Positions 1-7,834 of a stretch of 15,144 bases of DNA are shown piece by piece. The stretch comes from an uncultured Collinsella sp. (GTDB taxonomy: Bacteria; Actinomycetota; Coriobacteriia; Coriobacteriales; Coriobacteriaceae): NCBI GenBank assembly GCA_900546085.1, contig URBS01000040.1, forward strand, positions 1 through 15,144, written 5' to 3'. Under the pieces are notes generated by a model. It searched no databases and was not told where the DNA came from. It was given only the letters and a program-made list of their open reading frames with translations. Within the stretch, counting starts at the first letter, position 1, and the number at the start of each line of letters is the position of its first letter. The translations under genes and the position numbers were made by a program.

Positions 1-1
1 T

Positions 2-436
2 CGCTATCGCGAGATCAGCACGGCGGGTGCCGACCTGGGCGAGTTGACCCTTGACGAGGATGTAGCGTACGAGACGCCGGTGACGCACGAGCGCTTTTTG
101 CAGTGGGTGACGCCCGAAGGCAAGATTGCCGGCTTTTTGCGCCTGTCGCTGCCCGACCGTTCGTTTGTTGCCGCGCATGCGGACGAGCTGCCGACGATGC
201 CGGACGAGGCGATGATTCGTGAGGTGCACGTGTATGGCATGGCGGCGCGCGTGGGCGATCAGGGCCAGGCAGCGCAGCACCATGGATTGGGACGTTTGCT
301 CGTGGAGCGTGCGTGCCAGATAGCTCGGGACGCTGGCTATACGTACATCAACGTGATCAGCGCGATCGGTACGCGCGAGTACTATCGCCATCTTGGATTT
401 TATGACCATGGCCTTTATCTGCAAAAGGAGCTCTAG
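2..436 (+). CDS. elp3: Elp3 tRNA wobble-uridine modification enzyme, C-terminal part (5' truncated by window edge)
   Basis: Only the last 144 residues are present; the reading frame is open to the window edge, so the radical-SAM half lies upstream. Elp3 combines a radical-SAM domain with a GNAT acetyltransferase domain and makes the cm5U-type modification at U34 of tRNAs. The visible part is the GNAT domain. It contains the Elp3-type strand MIREVHVYG, an acetyl-CoA pyrophosphate-binding loop QHHGLGRLL (Q-x-x-G-x-G), and the family's closing block VISAIGTREYYRHLGF followed by the KEL terminus. A TTG at 44 could be mistaken for a start, but homology continues upstream of it (RYREIS), so it is internal. 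The stop TAG at 434-436 directly abuts the ATG of the next gene, suggesting co-transcription. A generic GNAT is the alternative, but the REVHVYG and GTREYYR blocks are distinctive. Confidence 0.9.
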   Translation, partial: RYREISTAGADLGELTLDEDVAYETPVTHERFLQWVTPEGKIAGFLRLSLPDRSFVAAHADELPTMPDEAMIREVHVYGMAARVGDQGQAAQHHGLGRLLVERACQIARDAGYTYINVISAIGTREYYRHLGFYDHGLYLQKEL

Positions 437-1315
437 ATGAACAAGCCGAGTGTTTCTGCCGGCGTCGTTGCCGGCGTTGCCCTGGGAGCCGCGGCGCTTG
501 GTGCGGCCGCCGTCGCTGTTCGCGCTGCCTGTTTGCAGGTCGCGAGGACCCGCAACGGGCTGGCGCGGGTGAAGCGCATGCACAATGAGGGCGGTGACGA
601 GGTCCGTGTGCTCGTGCAGGGCGGCGTCTACCAAAGCGCGAGCTATGTTGGCGATCGTTGGGCGGAGCCGGCCTTTGCGTACTATCGTGCATTTGACGAT
701 GTGTTTGAGGCCGAGGATGCAATGCGCGACGCTTATGGTCACGGCATTGACCGCATGCTTATGCTCGGCGGCGGTGGGTTTTCCTATCCCAAGTTTGCAC
801 TGTTGTCGCATGAGGGCTTGCGTATGGACGTCATCGAGTATGACGGAGAGATAACGCGCTTGGCGCGCCGTTGGTTCTATCTGGATGAACTGGAGCACGC
901 GGTGGGCGATCGCCTGCGGGTGATTACCGCCGAGGCTCGCTCGTATCTGGGTGTGACGAGCGTGGGCCATCGTCGCTACGACGTCGTTGTGAGCGACTGC
1001 TTTGGCGGTGCCGAGCCTGTGCGCGAGCTGGCGACCGTTGAGGCGCTGCGCCTGGTGCGGGGCAGCCTGAATGCCGGCGGCATCTACGTTGCCAATATCG
1101 TGAGCGCAAACGAGGGGAGCGATGTGACGTTCCTGCGCGATTGCGTTGCCACGGCACTTGAGGTGTTCAACCGCGCTTGGGTGGCGCCTTGTGGCGATAC
1201 GGAGTTCGGCGGCGAGGAGAACTACCTGCTCATCGCCAGCGACGGCGACTACGCCTTTGCCGAAGCCGTGCCCTTCGACACCGACTTCCTCGGCACCGTC
1301 CTTCACGACAAGTAA
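437..1315 (+). CDS. Membrane-anchored spermidine-synthase-like SAM-dependent methyltransferase
   Basis: A 292-residue protein with a Rossmann fold of the spermidine synthase (PMT-2) type. The glycine-rich SAM/dcSAM loop MLMLGGGGFSYP lies at residues 107-118, the acidic strand end VIEYD at 132-136, and the block YDVVVSDCFGG at 181-191, equivalent to the D-x-F segment near the active site of spermidine synthases. The first ~30 residues are an Ala/Val/Gly-rich hydrophobic segment that looks like a signal anchor, so the enzyme probably sits at the membrane, unlike classical soluble SpeE. Canonical GGGDG is replaced by GGGGF, which argues against assuming true spermidine synthase activity; the substrate is unknown. 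The ATG at 437 follows an AGGAG at 426-430 with a 6-base gap and touches the stop of elp3. It is convergent with the helicase gene downstream. Confidence 0.75.
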   Translation: MNKPSVSAGVVAGVALGAAALGAAAVAVRAACLQVARTRNGLARVKRMHNEGGDEVRVLVQGGVYQSASYVGDRWAEPAFAYYRAFDDVFEAEDAMRDAYGHGIDRMLMLGGGGFSYPKFALLSHEGLRMDVIEYDGEITRLARRWFYLDELEHAVGDRLRVITAEARSYLGVTSVGHRRYDVVVSDCFGGAEPVRELATVEALRLVRGSLNAGGIYVANIVSANEGSDVTFLRDCVATALEVFNRAWVAPCGDTEFGGEENYLLIASDGDYAFAEAVPFDTDFLGTVLHDK

Positions 1316-1328
1316 GTCTCCCCGTCCC

Positions 1329-1345
1329 AAAAAAGACTGGTCTTA
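1329..1345 (-). terminator. Weak candidate intrinsic terminator of the helicase operon
   Basis: Read on the minus strand, an AAGAC/GTCTT inverted repeat (5 bp, two-base loop, 1333-1344) is followed by a run of T's (complement of the A-run at 1329-1334). The helicase stop codon TAA overlaps the 5' arm. The stem is short and AT-rich, so termination efficiency is doubtful, but the position between two convergent genes (27 bases apart) fits. On the plus strand there is no T-run after the hairpin. Confidence 0.35.
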
Positions 1346-3787
1346 GGCGTGGTCGCGCCAGCCGAGAACGCGCTGCTTCATACCCTCGATGTCGAGCACG
1401 CCTTCGGCAAAGCCCTTGCGCACGAGCTCTTCGGGAACAAACTCGTCGTAGCGGTCAAAGTAAGGCACCTCGCCAGGATAGACGAGCTCGATGGGATCGA
1501 AGTCCTTCTCGGCCTCGGCGGCGAGCACCTCAAAGAACGTCTCCTCATCGGCCTTCATCTTAAACTGCATAAAGTACGGGCGGGACGGGTCGAGTCCGCG
1601 AAGGCCCAGCTCAGCGGCACATTTAATCTTGAGCATGCGCTCGAGTGCCAAAAAGGCGTAGCTGCCCAGCCAGGGGAAGAGCACCCAGGTGTCGCCACCC
1701 AGGTTAATGAGCGGCTTGGTCCCCGCGCCCGAAATCTCGGCCGTATGACGAGCCTGCGCCAAGCGGGCCCGTGCGTTACCCGTAAGGTACGGATATGTCG
1801 CGTGCTCGTTGAGCGCCTTGCGCATGCGCTCGAGCACATGCGTGTTAATGTCGCCGGGGCAGTCGCCAAAGTAGGCCGGCACCCGGCCCTTGACCTGCGT
1901 GGCAAAGACAGTGTGGCGCTTCCAGTCCACTTCCTCGACAATCCAGCAGTGTCCAGCGATGGCGATGCGCTCACCGGGCGGGGGCGGATTAACGATCGTG
2001 CCCAGCTCGGCCGATTCGCTCCGGACGGTAAACTCCTCGTTTTCCTGGAACACGGCGTAGAACTTAAAGTTGTTGATGATGCGCTCGCCCGCGAGACCCA
2101 CGATGAGCCCGCCACCTTCGGTGACCTGGATATGGTCGATCTTAATGAGGTGACGTAGCAGCACGCGGTAATCGTCTGCCGAGACACGGTGGAAATAGCT
2201 GAGCGTGAGCACGCGCTGGGCAAGTTCGGCCGGCGTGAGCTCGCCGGTGCTGGCGAGGGTCGACATAGTCTGGTGATAGAGCAGGCTGTAGGGGAGACGA
2301 TCGAGCTCGGGTGGCTCGACCCACTTTTCCTCGCGATAGAGTTGTACGAGCGCGATACCCTGCAGGAGCTTCCAGGGAATGGTTTCGGGCATCATCGTGC
2401 GCGGCTCGGGCTCTTCCTCGCGCATGACAAACCACATCTCGGGCGGAAGATCGCGACGGCCTGTGCGCCCCATGCGCTGCAAAAAGGAGCTGACGGTAAA
2501 CGGCGCGTCAATCTGGAAGGCGCGCTCCAGGCGGCCGATATCGATACCGAGCTCCAACGTAGAGGTGGTGACGGTTGTCTGCGTCTGCTCCTCGTCGCGC
2601 ATGAGCTCCTCGGCCGTCTCGCGTAGCGATGCCGAAAGATTGCCGTGATGGATGAGAAAACGGTCGGGCTCGTGCCGGCTCTCGCAGTAGCTGCGCAGCA
2701 TGGAGCACACGGCCTCTGCCTCCTCGCGCGTGTTGGCAAAGACCAGGCATTTGCGGCCGCGCGTATGCTCAAAGATATAACCCATGCCGGGGTCGGCGTT
2801 GTCGGGCGCCGTGTCGGTGGGGTTGAGAAGCGCCTGCTCGGTCGCACGTGGGATGTCGACTTCGCCCTCGGGGGCCGAGGAAGTGCGACGGTCTTTGGGA
2901 GCGGCCTTGCCCCGCGCCTGCTCACGACGTTGACGGTGTTCTTCCTGTGTAAGCTGTCCGCTGTGGCACATGTCTTGTCCGGATGCGGGCAGCGCCGCGG
3001 GCGCCGCCGTCTCAATACGCTCGCAAGCAAGCACCTCGGCTTCTTGTGGACCTGTGCCTACGAATCCTCGTTGCTGAGCCTGGGGGCCCGAGTTGTAGAA
3101 GTGCTCCATGGAGATGCGCCACACGCGGCGCGGTTCCTCAAAGCGGGGGATAACGCAGTCGCGCCCCGTTCCCTTCGAGAGAAAAGCGCCCGTGCGCTCG
3201 GGGTCGCCGATGGTGGCCGAAAGGCCAATGCGTCGGGGCTGTACGCCGGCCATGCGCGAGAGTCGCTCGATAAGGCAGAGCGTCTGCCCGCCACGGTCGC
3301 CGCGCATGAGTGAGTGGACCTCATCGATGACCACATAGCGTAGGTCGCAGAACATGCGCGGGATCGCCATGTGCTTATGGATTAAGAGCGCCTCGAGCGA
3401 CTCGGGCGTAATCTGCAAGATGCCGCTTGGCTTTTTGATGAGCTTGGCCTTGTGCGACTGCGAGACATCGCCATGCCAGTGCCAGACGGGGATGTCGGCT
3501 TCTTCGCACAGGTCATTGAGACGGACGAACTGATCATTGATGAGCGCTTTGAGGGGGCCGATGTAGAGGGCGCCCACGCTCGCGGGCGGGTTCTCCCAAA
3601 ATTCGGTCAGGATGGGAAAGAAGGCTGCCTCGGTTTTGCCGGAAGCCGTGGATGCCGTCAGGAGCACATTATCTTGCGTGTTAAAGATGGCATCAGCTGC
3701 CGCAACCTGGATAGAGCGCAAGCTCTCCCAATCGTGGGAGTAGATGAAGTCTTGGATAAACGGGGCGTAGCGGTCAAAGGCGTTCAC
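1343..3787 (-). CDS. Superfamily II DEAD/DEAH-box helicase, Lhr/BrxHI-like
   Basis: An 814-residue ATP-dependent nucleic-acid helicase. Motifs in order: Q-like IQVAAADAIF (26-35), Walker A ASTASGKT (45-52), Ia GPLKALINDQ (77-86), Ib ITPES (126-130), II DEVH (155-158), III SAT (190-192), IV KCLVFAN (346-352), V TSTLELGIDIG (408-418), VI QRMGRTGRR (437-445). After the two RecA domains comes a long Lhr-type C-terminal region, including ERIAIAGHCWIVEEVDW and a segment rich in aromatic residues. A hydrophilic, low-complexity insert (about 235-335) separates the RecA domains. The start is GTG at 3785-3787, because AAAGGAGG lies four bases before it; the longer open frame to 3817 would translate the ribosome binding site. 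It is third gene of an operon after the BrxD-like ATPase, 116 bases downstream. The family resembles BrxHI of type 2 BREX; polarity and substrate are not visible. Confidence 0.88.
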   Translation of the reverse strand: MNAFDRYAPFIQDFIYSHDWESLRSIQVAAADAIFNTQDNVLLTASTASGKTEAAFFPILTEFWENPPASVGALYIGPLKALINDQFVRLNDLCEEADIPVWHWHGDVSQSHKAKLIKKPSGILQITPESLEALLIHKHMAIPRMFCDLRYVVIDEVHSLMRGDRGGQTLCLIERLSRMAGVQPRRIGLSATIGDPERTGAFLSKGTGRDCVIPRFEEPRRVWRISMEHFYNSGPQAQQRGFVGTGPQEAEVLACERIETAAPAALPASGQDMCHSGQLTQEEHRQRREQARGKAAPKDRRTSSAPEGEVDIPRATEQALLNPTDTAPDNADPGMGYIFEHTRGRKCLVFANTREEAEAVCSMLRSYCESRHEPDRFLIHHGNLSASLRETAEELMRDEEQTQTTVTTSTLELGIDIGRLERAFQIDAPFTVSSFLQRMGRTGRRDLPPEMWFVMREEEPEPRTMMPETIPWKLLQGIALVQLYREEKWVEPPELDRLPYSLLYHQTMSTLASTGELTPAELAQRVLTLSYFHRVSADDYRVLLRHLIKIDHIQVTEGGGLIVGLAGERIINNFKFYAVFQENEEFTVRSESAELGTIVNPPPPGERIAIAGHCWIVEEVDWKRHTVFATQVKGRVPAYFGDCPGDINTHVLERMRKALNEHATYPYLTGNARARLAQARHTAEISGAGTKPLINLGGDTWVLFPWLGSYAFLALERMLKIKCAAELGLRGLDPSRPYFMQFKMKADEETFFEVLAAEAEKDFDPIELVYPGEVPYFDRYDEFVPEELVRKGFAEGVLDIEGMKQRVLGWRDHA

Positions 3788-3870
3788 GAGGCCTCCTTTC
3801 AAAAGCGAATCTCTCAACGCGGCGGGCAGTGGCTTGCTGCATTACTGCTTCAACGTTTGCCCAGATAGAG

Positions 3871-3903
3871 CCTGCCAAAATAAACCTGTCCCTTTTTGGC
3901 AGG
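3871..3903 (-). repeat. Perfect 10-bp inverted repeat (intercistronic hairpin) after the ATPase gene
   Basis: CCTGCCAAAA (3871-3880) and TTTTGGCAGG (3894-3903) are perfect reverse complements around a 13-base loop. On the transcript of the minus-strand operon the hairpin begins immediately after the ATPase stop codon TAA (3904-3906) and precedes the helicase by about 85 bases. There is no T-run after the 3' arm, so it is not a classical terminator. It could be an mRNA-stabilising or processing element, or a copy of a small dispersed palindromic repeat: its core (GCCAAAA, CTGTC, TTTTGGC) recurs at 11112-11135. Confidence 0.7.
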
Positions 3904-5208
3904 TTAGATGGTGAATTCGGCGAAGTTACGGTCGCCGTCTGCGGTATCGGTGTCGCCTGTTGCGGCTGCCGGCGCCAGCGCGTCGCCGCCGACGCTTTGC
4001 AGCAGCTCGGCCACGTTGGCGTCGGGGTTTTGGCACAGGATATCGAGCAGCTCGATAAAGTCACGAATGACTTCACGCGGCGTCAGATGCGTGTCGGCTC
4101 CCACACGACCGAACTCGATCTTGAGGAAGTCCACCAAGTCGTTCTCGGTAAGCGTGGGCGTCCAGCCAAAGTAGCCAGCGTGAATTTGCATGAGTTTTTC
4201 GATGAGCACCAGTAGCTCCTCGTAGGTGAGCGGCTGCAGGCGGATGATGGGCGCGAGCATGTCCTTAAGGTCCTCGCGCGCAAAGCGACCCTGAGCGAGT
4301 CGGCTGCGCAGAGCCTCGTAGGAGAACACGCCGCGGCGGCGGTCTTCGATGGAGGTTGGCGTGCCGCCCATGATCATGCCCAGGTACTGTGCCTTGCCCT
4401 GAAGTGTGTCGTTGTACATGGTCAGGATCTTCTCGTAGTTGTACTGGCGCGTGATGGCATTGGGAATCTTATACAGATTCACGAGCTCGTCGATGAGCAC
4501 CAGCATGCCCTTGTAGCCACTGCAAACCAAAAAACGCGCGATGAGTTTGACGTAGTCGTACCAGTCGTCATCGCTGATGATGGTCGAGGAGCCCAGCTCG
4601 GCGCGTGCCTCGCTCTTGGTGCGGTACTCGCCGCGAATCCATTTGGTCACGCGGCTCATGGTCTCTTCGTCGCCCCCGGATGCGGCCATGCGATAGCGGC
4701 GGAGCATGCGGGTGAAGTCGAAGCCGTGGACCATCTCCTCGAGCGGGGCCAGTTGGGCATTGACGACCGACTCGTCGACGTCGGCACACGAGGCGACCCA
4801 GCGATCCAGAATAAGGTTGAGCGCACCGCCCTCGGGGCGCGTCTTGGTCGATATATTGCGGATGAGCTCGCGGTAGGTGGCAAGACCCTGTCCCTGACCG
4901 CCCTGCAGGCGGCGCTCGGGCGACAGGTCGGCATCAGCGACGACGAATCCCTCGCCCATGGCGTGCGTGCGGATAGTCTGGAGCAAAAAGCTCTTGCCGG
5001 CGCCGTAACGACCGACCAGAAAGCGGAAGCTCGCGCCACCGTCGGCGATGAGACTCAGATCGGTGAGCAGGGCGCGGATCTCGACCTCGCGCCCTACGGT
5101 GATGTAAGGAAGGCCGATGCGCGGGACCACGCCGCCCTTGAGCGAGTTGAGAATGACGGCAGCGACGCGCTTGGGCACGCGAGGTGCTGCGGATGCGGTA
5201 TCACTCAT
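3904..5208 (-). CDS. DUF2791 / BrxD-like P-loop ATP-binding protein
   Basis: A 434-residue AAA-type ATPase, second gene of the triad. Walker A is GRYGAGKS (66-73) in the context FRFLVGRYGAGKSFLL. Walker B is MLVLIDELVNL (235-245). A sensor-like GGTP (281-284) is followed by EALRSRL (298-304) carrying candidate arginine-finger residues. A TPREVIRDFIELLD block (376-389) lies near the C terminus, followed by an acidic, Ala-rich tail. This pattern fits the DUF2791 family (PF10923), which includes the BREX ATP-binding protein BrxD; assignment is by motif recognition, not by search. The ATG at 5206-5208 overlaps the TerB_N gene's stop by 8 bases, so translation is probably coupled; the nearest purine-rich site (GAGAGGA) is ten bases away. 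It likely powers a DNA-bound complex with the helicase; that role is inferred from context. Confidence 0.82.
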   Translation of the reverse strand: MSDTASAAPRVPKRVAAVILNSLKGGVVPRIGLPYITVGREVEIRALLTDLSLIADGGASFRFLVGRYGAGKSFLLQTIRTHAMGEGFVVADADLSPERRLQGGQGQGLATYRELIRNISTKTRPEGGALNLILDRWVASCADVDESVVNAQLAPLEEMVHGFDFTRMLRRYRMAASGGDEETMSRVTKWIRGEYRTKSEARAELGSSTIISDDDWYDYVKLIARFLVCSGYKGMLVLIDELVNLYKIPNAITRQYNYEKILTMYNDTLQGKAQYLGMIMGGTPTSIEDRRRGVFSYEALRSRLAQGRFAREDLKDMLAPIIRLQPLTYEELLVLIEKLMQIHAGYFGWTPTLTENDLVDFLKIEFGRVGADTHLTPREVIRDFIELLDILCQNPDANVAELLQSVGGDALAPAAATGDTDTADGDRNFAEFTI

Positions 5209-6961
5209 GGTCTAGGTATCCTCTCACGTCTGCTTCGTAGTCCTCGATAATCTGCGGCCCTGCCGCGCTAAATTCAATTACGGTGTCGCCCACCAGGTCA
5301 AAGAGCGCCTCGTTGATGGTATCGACGAGCATGTCCTCGCTCTGCTCCGATTGCACTACCGCCGATTCCGCCTGTACTGCGTTGTGCTCGAGCAGCGCGC
5401 GGAGATAGGCGTCTGCGGCGGGCGCGAGTTCGTTTGTGGCGTCAGCGGGCGTAGCAGCTGCGAACGCGGGCGTCGGCGCGAGAAGCGGTGCCACGACACC
5501 AAACTGTTCGGTGGATATGGTCGGCTCGTCGGACTCGTCCTGCCCTGCGGCCGCCGCGACCGCCTCGACCATCGCGTCGGCTACGGGCTCGGCTTCCGGT
5601 TGCCCTGAGTCCGCTGCCTCGGCTTCTGCGGACGCGCCGTCCTCGCGTTCCTCGTCGATCAAAAGCGCTTCGCGCGTTTGTGCGGCAGCGCTCCGAATGT
5701 GCCCCAGCTGGCTCAAATCGATATCGATCTTGACGGGCTGGTGTGCGGCGTCCCACGAAAGCCATGCCACAATCTCGTCATCGATAATCTTGGCCAGATA
5801 TTTGGGGACCTTTTCTTCCTTCAGGGGATGGGCAGGGTCCAGGGCCAGGCGCAGGCGTTGGTCGCAGGCGCGCATCATCTCGCCAAGTTTGCTGCTCTTT
5901 TGTCTGCTGCCGTGAATCCGCATGCATTCCCAAAAACCGTTTTGGCAACGGTAGATATGGATGGGGTCCAGACGGTATTCGCAGTCCTCGTGGCGCTCGG
6001 GCGCAAAGAATACGGCCGAGGCAAACATGGTGTAGGGCATTGCCGTCTCCTCCCCAAATAAACTTGCCACGATGCCGGTCTTTCGGTGCGTGTCATAGTA
6101 GCGCGCCATGCGGACATACACGGCGCACGCCACGTGGCGCAGATCGCGGTGGTGGCTGCGGTCGAGCCGCGAGCTACTTAGGTTGTACGTGGAGAGGGCG
6201 TTGATGGCGGCCATGAGTCGCTCCTCGCGCACCTCATCGGGCGGAAGGGGGAGCGTGGGCTCGGAGGTTTTGCGACGCTTGGGTGCCGGGTCCGACGGCG
6301 TCGGTGCTGGTACAAGGTCTCGTGCCGCGCGCCGCAGTTCGATAAGGGCGTTATCGAACATGACGGTTTTAGAGTCGCGAAGCAGCTTGGGGTCGAGCCC
6401 GTGGAACACGGCGTAATCTTGCAGCCACACGCGCGCAAACCGGTCGATGCCGGGCTCGAAGGCGCGATAGACATCCCAAAAAGCCTTGATCTTGTTAAAA
6501 CCATCGAGTGGATTATCTACGCCAATGCCGCAGATCAGCTCATAGAGATACAGAAAGGCAAAGGACGTAGACGTTTCCTCGACGGTTCCGCGGCGCACTT
6601 GGGCACGCCAGGTAAAGTAGCCGCGCAGTTGCCGGTCGCTCATGGCGTTGTAGGTGGGAAAGTACGACTTAAAGGTGCCGTTGTAGGGACAGTCGTCCTC
6701 AAAGTCGGCCATCAGCAGGCCCTGGCGGTAAAAAAGCTCGGCTTCCGAAAGCCAACGCCCCGCGCCGCCCTTGGGGTCTTCTTGCCAACGCGATATCTCA
6801 CGCATTTTGCGGTACTGGTCGGGAAGGAAATTCTGCATCTGTCGGCCGGTTTTGAGAATCGGCTCGTCTGCGTAGGTTTCGTTTGAGAAGCGGGCGGACT
6901 GATGGGTTCGGGCCTCGGCCATAATGCGCTCGATGAGCATCTTGATGTCCTGGTCGGCCAC
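5201..6961 (-). CDS. TerB_N / TerB_C domain protein
   Basis: A 586-residue protein, first gene of the triad. Residues about 75-215 match the TerB_N pattern, most clearly YFPTYNAMSDRQLRGYFTWR (100-119), then QVRRG and the FAFLYLYELICGIG segment (134-147). Residues about 365-440 resemble TerB_C (KYLAKIIDDEIVAWLSW, then KIDIDLSQLGHIRSAAAQTR at 411-430). A disordered Ala/Glu-rich stretch (440-540) leads to a conserved-looking closing segment (LVDTINEALFDLVGDTVIEF at 545-564, then IIEDYEADVRGYL). No transmembrane segment is visible. The TerB_N/TerB_C families were named for fusion or association with the tellurite-resistance TerB fold; here the partners are an ATPase and a helicase, so a DNA-processing scaffold is more likely than metal resistance (inference). 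The start is GTG at 6959-6961 with AGAGGAGGAG five bases or so upstream. Confidence 0.82.
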   Translation of the reverse strand: MADQDIKMLIERIMAEARTHQSARFSNETYADEPILKTGRQMQNFLPDQYRKMREISRWQEDPKGGAGRWLSEAELFYRQGLLMADFEDDCPYNGTFKSYFPTYNAMSDRQLRGYFTWRAQVRRGTVEETSTSFAFLYLYELICGIGVDNPLDGFNKIKAFWDVYRAFEPGIDRFARVWLQDYAVFHGLDPKLLRDSKTVMFDNALIELRRAARDLVPAPTPSDPAPKRRKTSEPTLPLPPDEVREERLMAAINALSTYNLSSSRLDRSHHRDLRHVACAVYVRMARYYDTHRKTGIVASLFGEETAMPYTMFASAVFFAPERHEDCEYRLDPIHIYRCQNGFWECMRIHGSRQKSSKLGEMMRACDQRLRLALDPAHPLKEEKVPKYLAKIIDDEIVAWLSWDAAHQPVKIDIDLSQLGHIRSAAAQTREALLIDEEREDGASAEAEAADSGQPEAEPVADAMVEAVAAAAGQDESDEPTISTEQFGVVAPLLAPTPAFAAATPADATNELAPAADAYLRALLEHNAVQAESAVVQSEQSEDMLVDTINEALFDLVGDTVIEFSAAGPQIIEDYEADVRGYLDHE

Positions 6962-6997
6962 CGCTCCTCCTCTCGAACGCAGCTACGGTGACCTCAT

Positions 6998-7006
6998 ATC
7001 ATAGCA
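6998..7006 (-). promoter_or_regulatory. Candidate extended -10 promoter of the TerB_N-ATPase-helicase operon
   Basis: On the minus strand the sequence TGCTATGAT provides a TGn extension plus a 5/6 match to TATAAT, about 37 bases before the GTG start at 6961. The 17-base-spaced -35 (CGAACA) matches TTGACA at only three positions, which is usual for extended -10 promoters. Position just downstream of the DUF554 stop codon (7049) suggests the triad has its own transcription start. Confidence 0.45.
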
Positions 7007-7048
7007 CAGCATCAAACAGATGTTCGAGATACCGCTGCGTTGATAGAT

Positions 7049-7765
7049 TTAGAACAGGAGGGCGTATATGACGGCGATGACGACGGAGGGAAGCATATTG
7101 GCCGTGCGGAAGGTCTGAGGACGGATGAGGTTGACGCCGACGCAGAAGATGAGCATGGAGCCTACGAGCGAAAGGCTGTTGAGGGCTGCTGTGGTCATGA
7201 TGGGGGAGAGCGCGCCGGCAAACAACGTGATCGTCCCCTGGAACACGGCGACGGGCAGGGCGGAGAAGATGCAGCCGCGGCCAAGCGAGGCCGTCATGGT
7301 GCAGACGATGATGCAGTCCAGTGCGCCCTTTAGGGCAAGCGTTGACCAGTCGCCGAGCAGGCCGTCCTGGATCGATCCCACAATGGCCATGGCGCCGATG
7401 CACACGGTGAGTGAAGTCGAGACAAAAGCGTTGGTGAACTCGTTATCGCCCTCACTGCCAGTCTTGCGCTTGAGCCATTCGCCAAGGTTCTCGATGGCGG
7501 CCTCCAAGTTGATGGCCTCGCCGATGAGCGAACCGAGCGCAAATGAGACGATGAGCATGGTGGTACCGGTGGTCGCTAGCGCCTTTCCATCGATGATGAG
7601 CATCTTTTGCATGGTGCCGCCCAGGCCGATAAACAGGACGCACAGCCCCGATGCTTTCATGAGCGTGTCTTGGATGCGCGGTGTAATGAAGCGGCCGCCC
7701 GCTAATCCCAAAAGACCGCCCGCAACTAAAAGCGCAACGTTGATGATTGTTCCCAAGCCCGGCAT
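7049..7765 (-). CDS. DUF554 family integral membrane protein (YqgA/YdfK-like)
   Basis: A 238-residue hydrophobic protein with about seven predicted membrane segments (roughly 4-24, 36-52, 66-86, 114-134, 164-186, 196-214, 222-238). Family hallmarks are the N-terminal MPGLGTIINVALLVAGGLLG, the central GSIQDGLLGD (130-139) and the C-terminal NMLPS. Length is usual for the family. The function is unknown; a transporter-like role is often supposed but nothing here specifies a substrate. The ATG at 7763-7765 is preceded by AGGAGGG with a short spacing, so it is preferred to an in-frame start 23 codons upstream that lacks homology. It lies 118 bases after the surface-protein gene and 87 bases before the triad, so it may be a single-gene unit controlled from the dyad at 7835-7860. 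Confidence 0.87.
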   Translation of the reverse strand: MPGLGTIINVALLVAGGLLGLAGGRFITPRIQDTLMKASGLCVLFIGLGGTMQKMLIIDGKALATTGTTMLIVSFALGSLIGEAINLEAAIENLGEWLKRKTGSEGDNEFTNAFVSTSLTVCIGAMAIVGSIQDGLLGDWSTLALKGALDCIIVCTMTASLGRGCIFSALPVAVFQGTITLFAGALSPIMTTAALNSLSLVGSMLIFCVGVNLIRPQTFRTANMLPSVVIAVIYALLF

Positions 7766-7834
7766 GAGCCCTCCTGTATTGATGCCAACGTGGCAATCGT
7801 AGCAGAACGAAATGCGAGGCACATCGCGACTCAT

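Noticed and set aside
1349..2158. Long plus-strand open frame (269 codons) opposite the helicase gene
   Set aside because: It is antisense to well-conserved helicase C-terminal sequence, and such shadows are expected in GC-rich DNA; no ribosome binding site or recognisable product.
3788..3817. Ten-codon N-terminal extension of the helicase (TTG start)
   Set aside because: The extension encodes the AAAGGAGG ribosome binding site of the GTG at 3787 and has no independent site of its own.
1343..6961. A complete BREX system
   Set aside because: Only BrxD-like and BrxHI-like proteins are present; the methyltransferase PglX, the phosphatase-like PglZ, BrxA, BrxB and BrxC are not in the window.
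5201..6961. Tellurite resistance operon
   Set aside because: Only TerB_N/TerB_C domains are seen; no TerC, TerD or TerA homologue accompanies them, and the partners are DNA-type ATPase and helicase.
7766..7834. N-terminal extension of the DUF554 protein
   Set aside because: The family begins at MPGLGTIIN, and an AGGAGGG site directly precedes that ATG.
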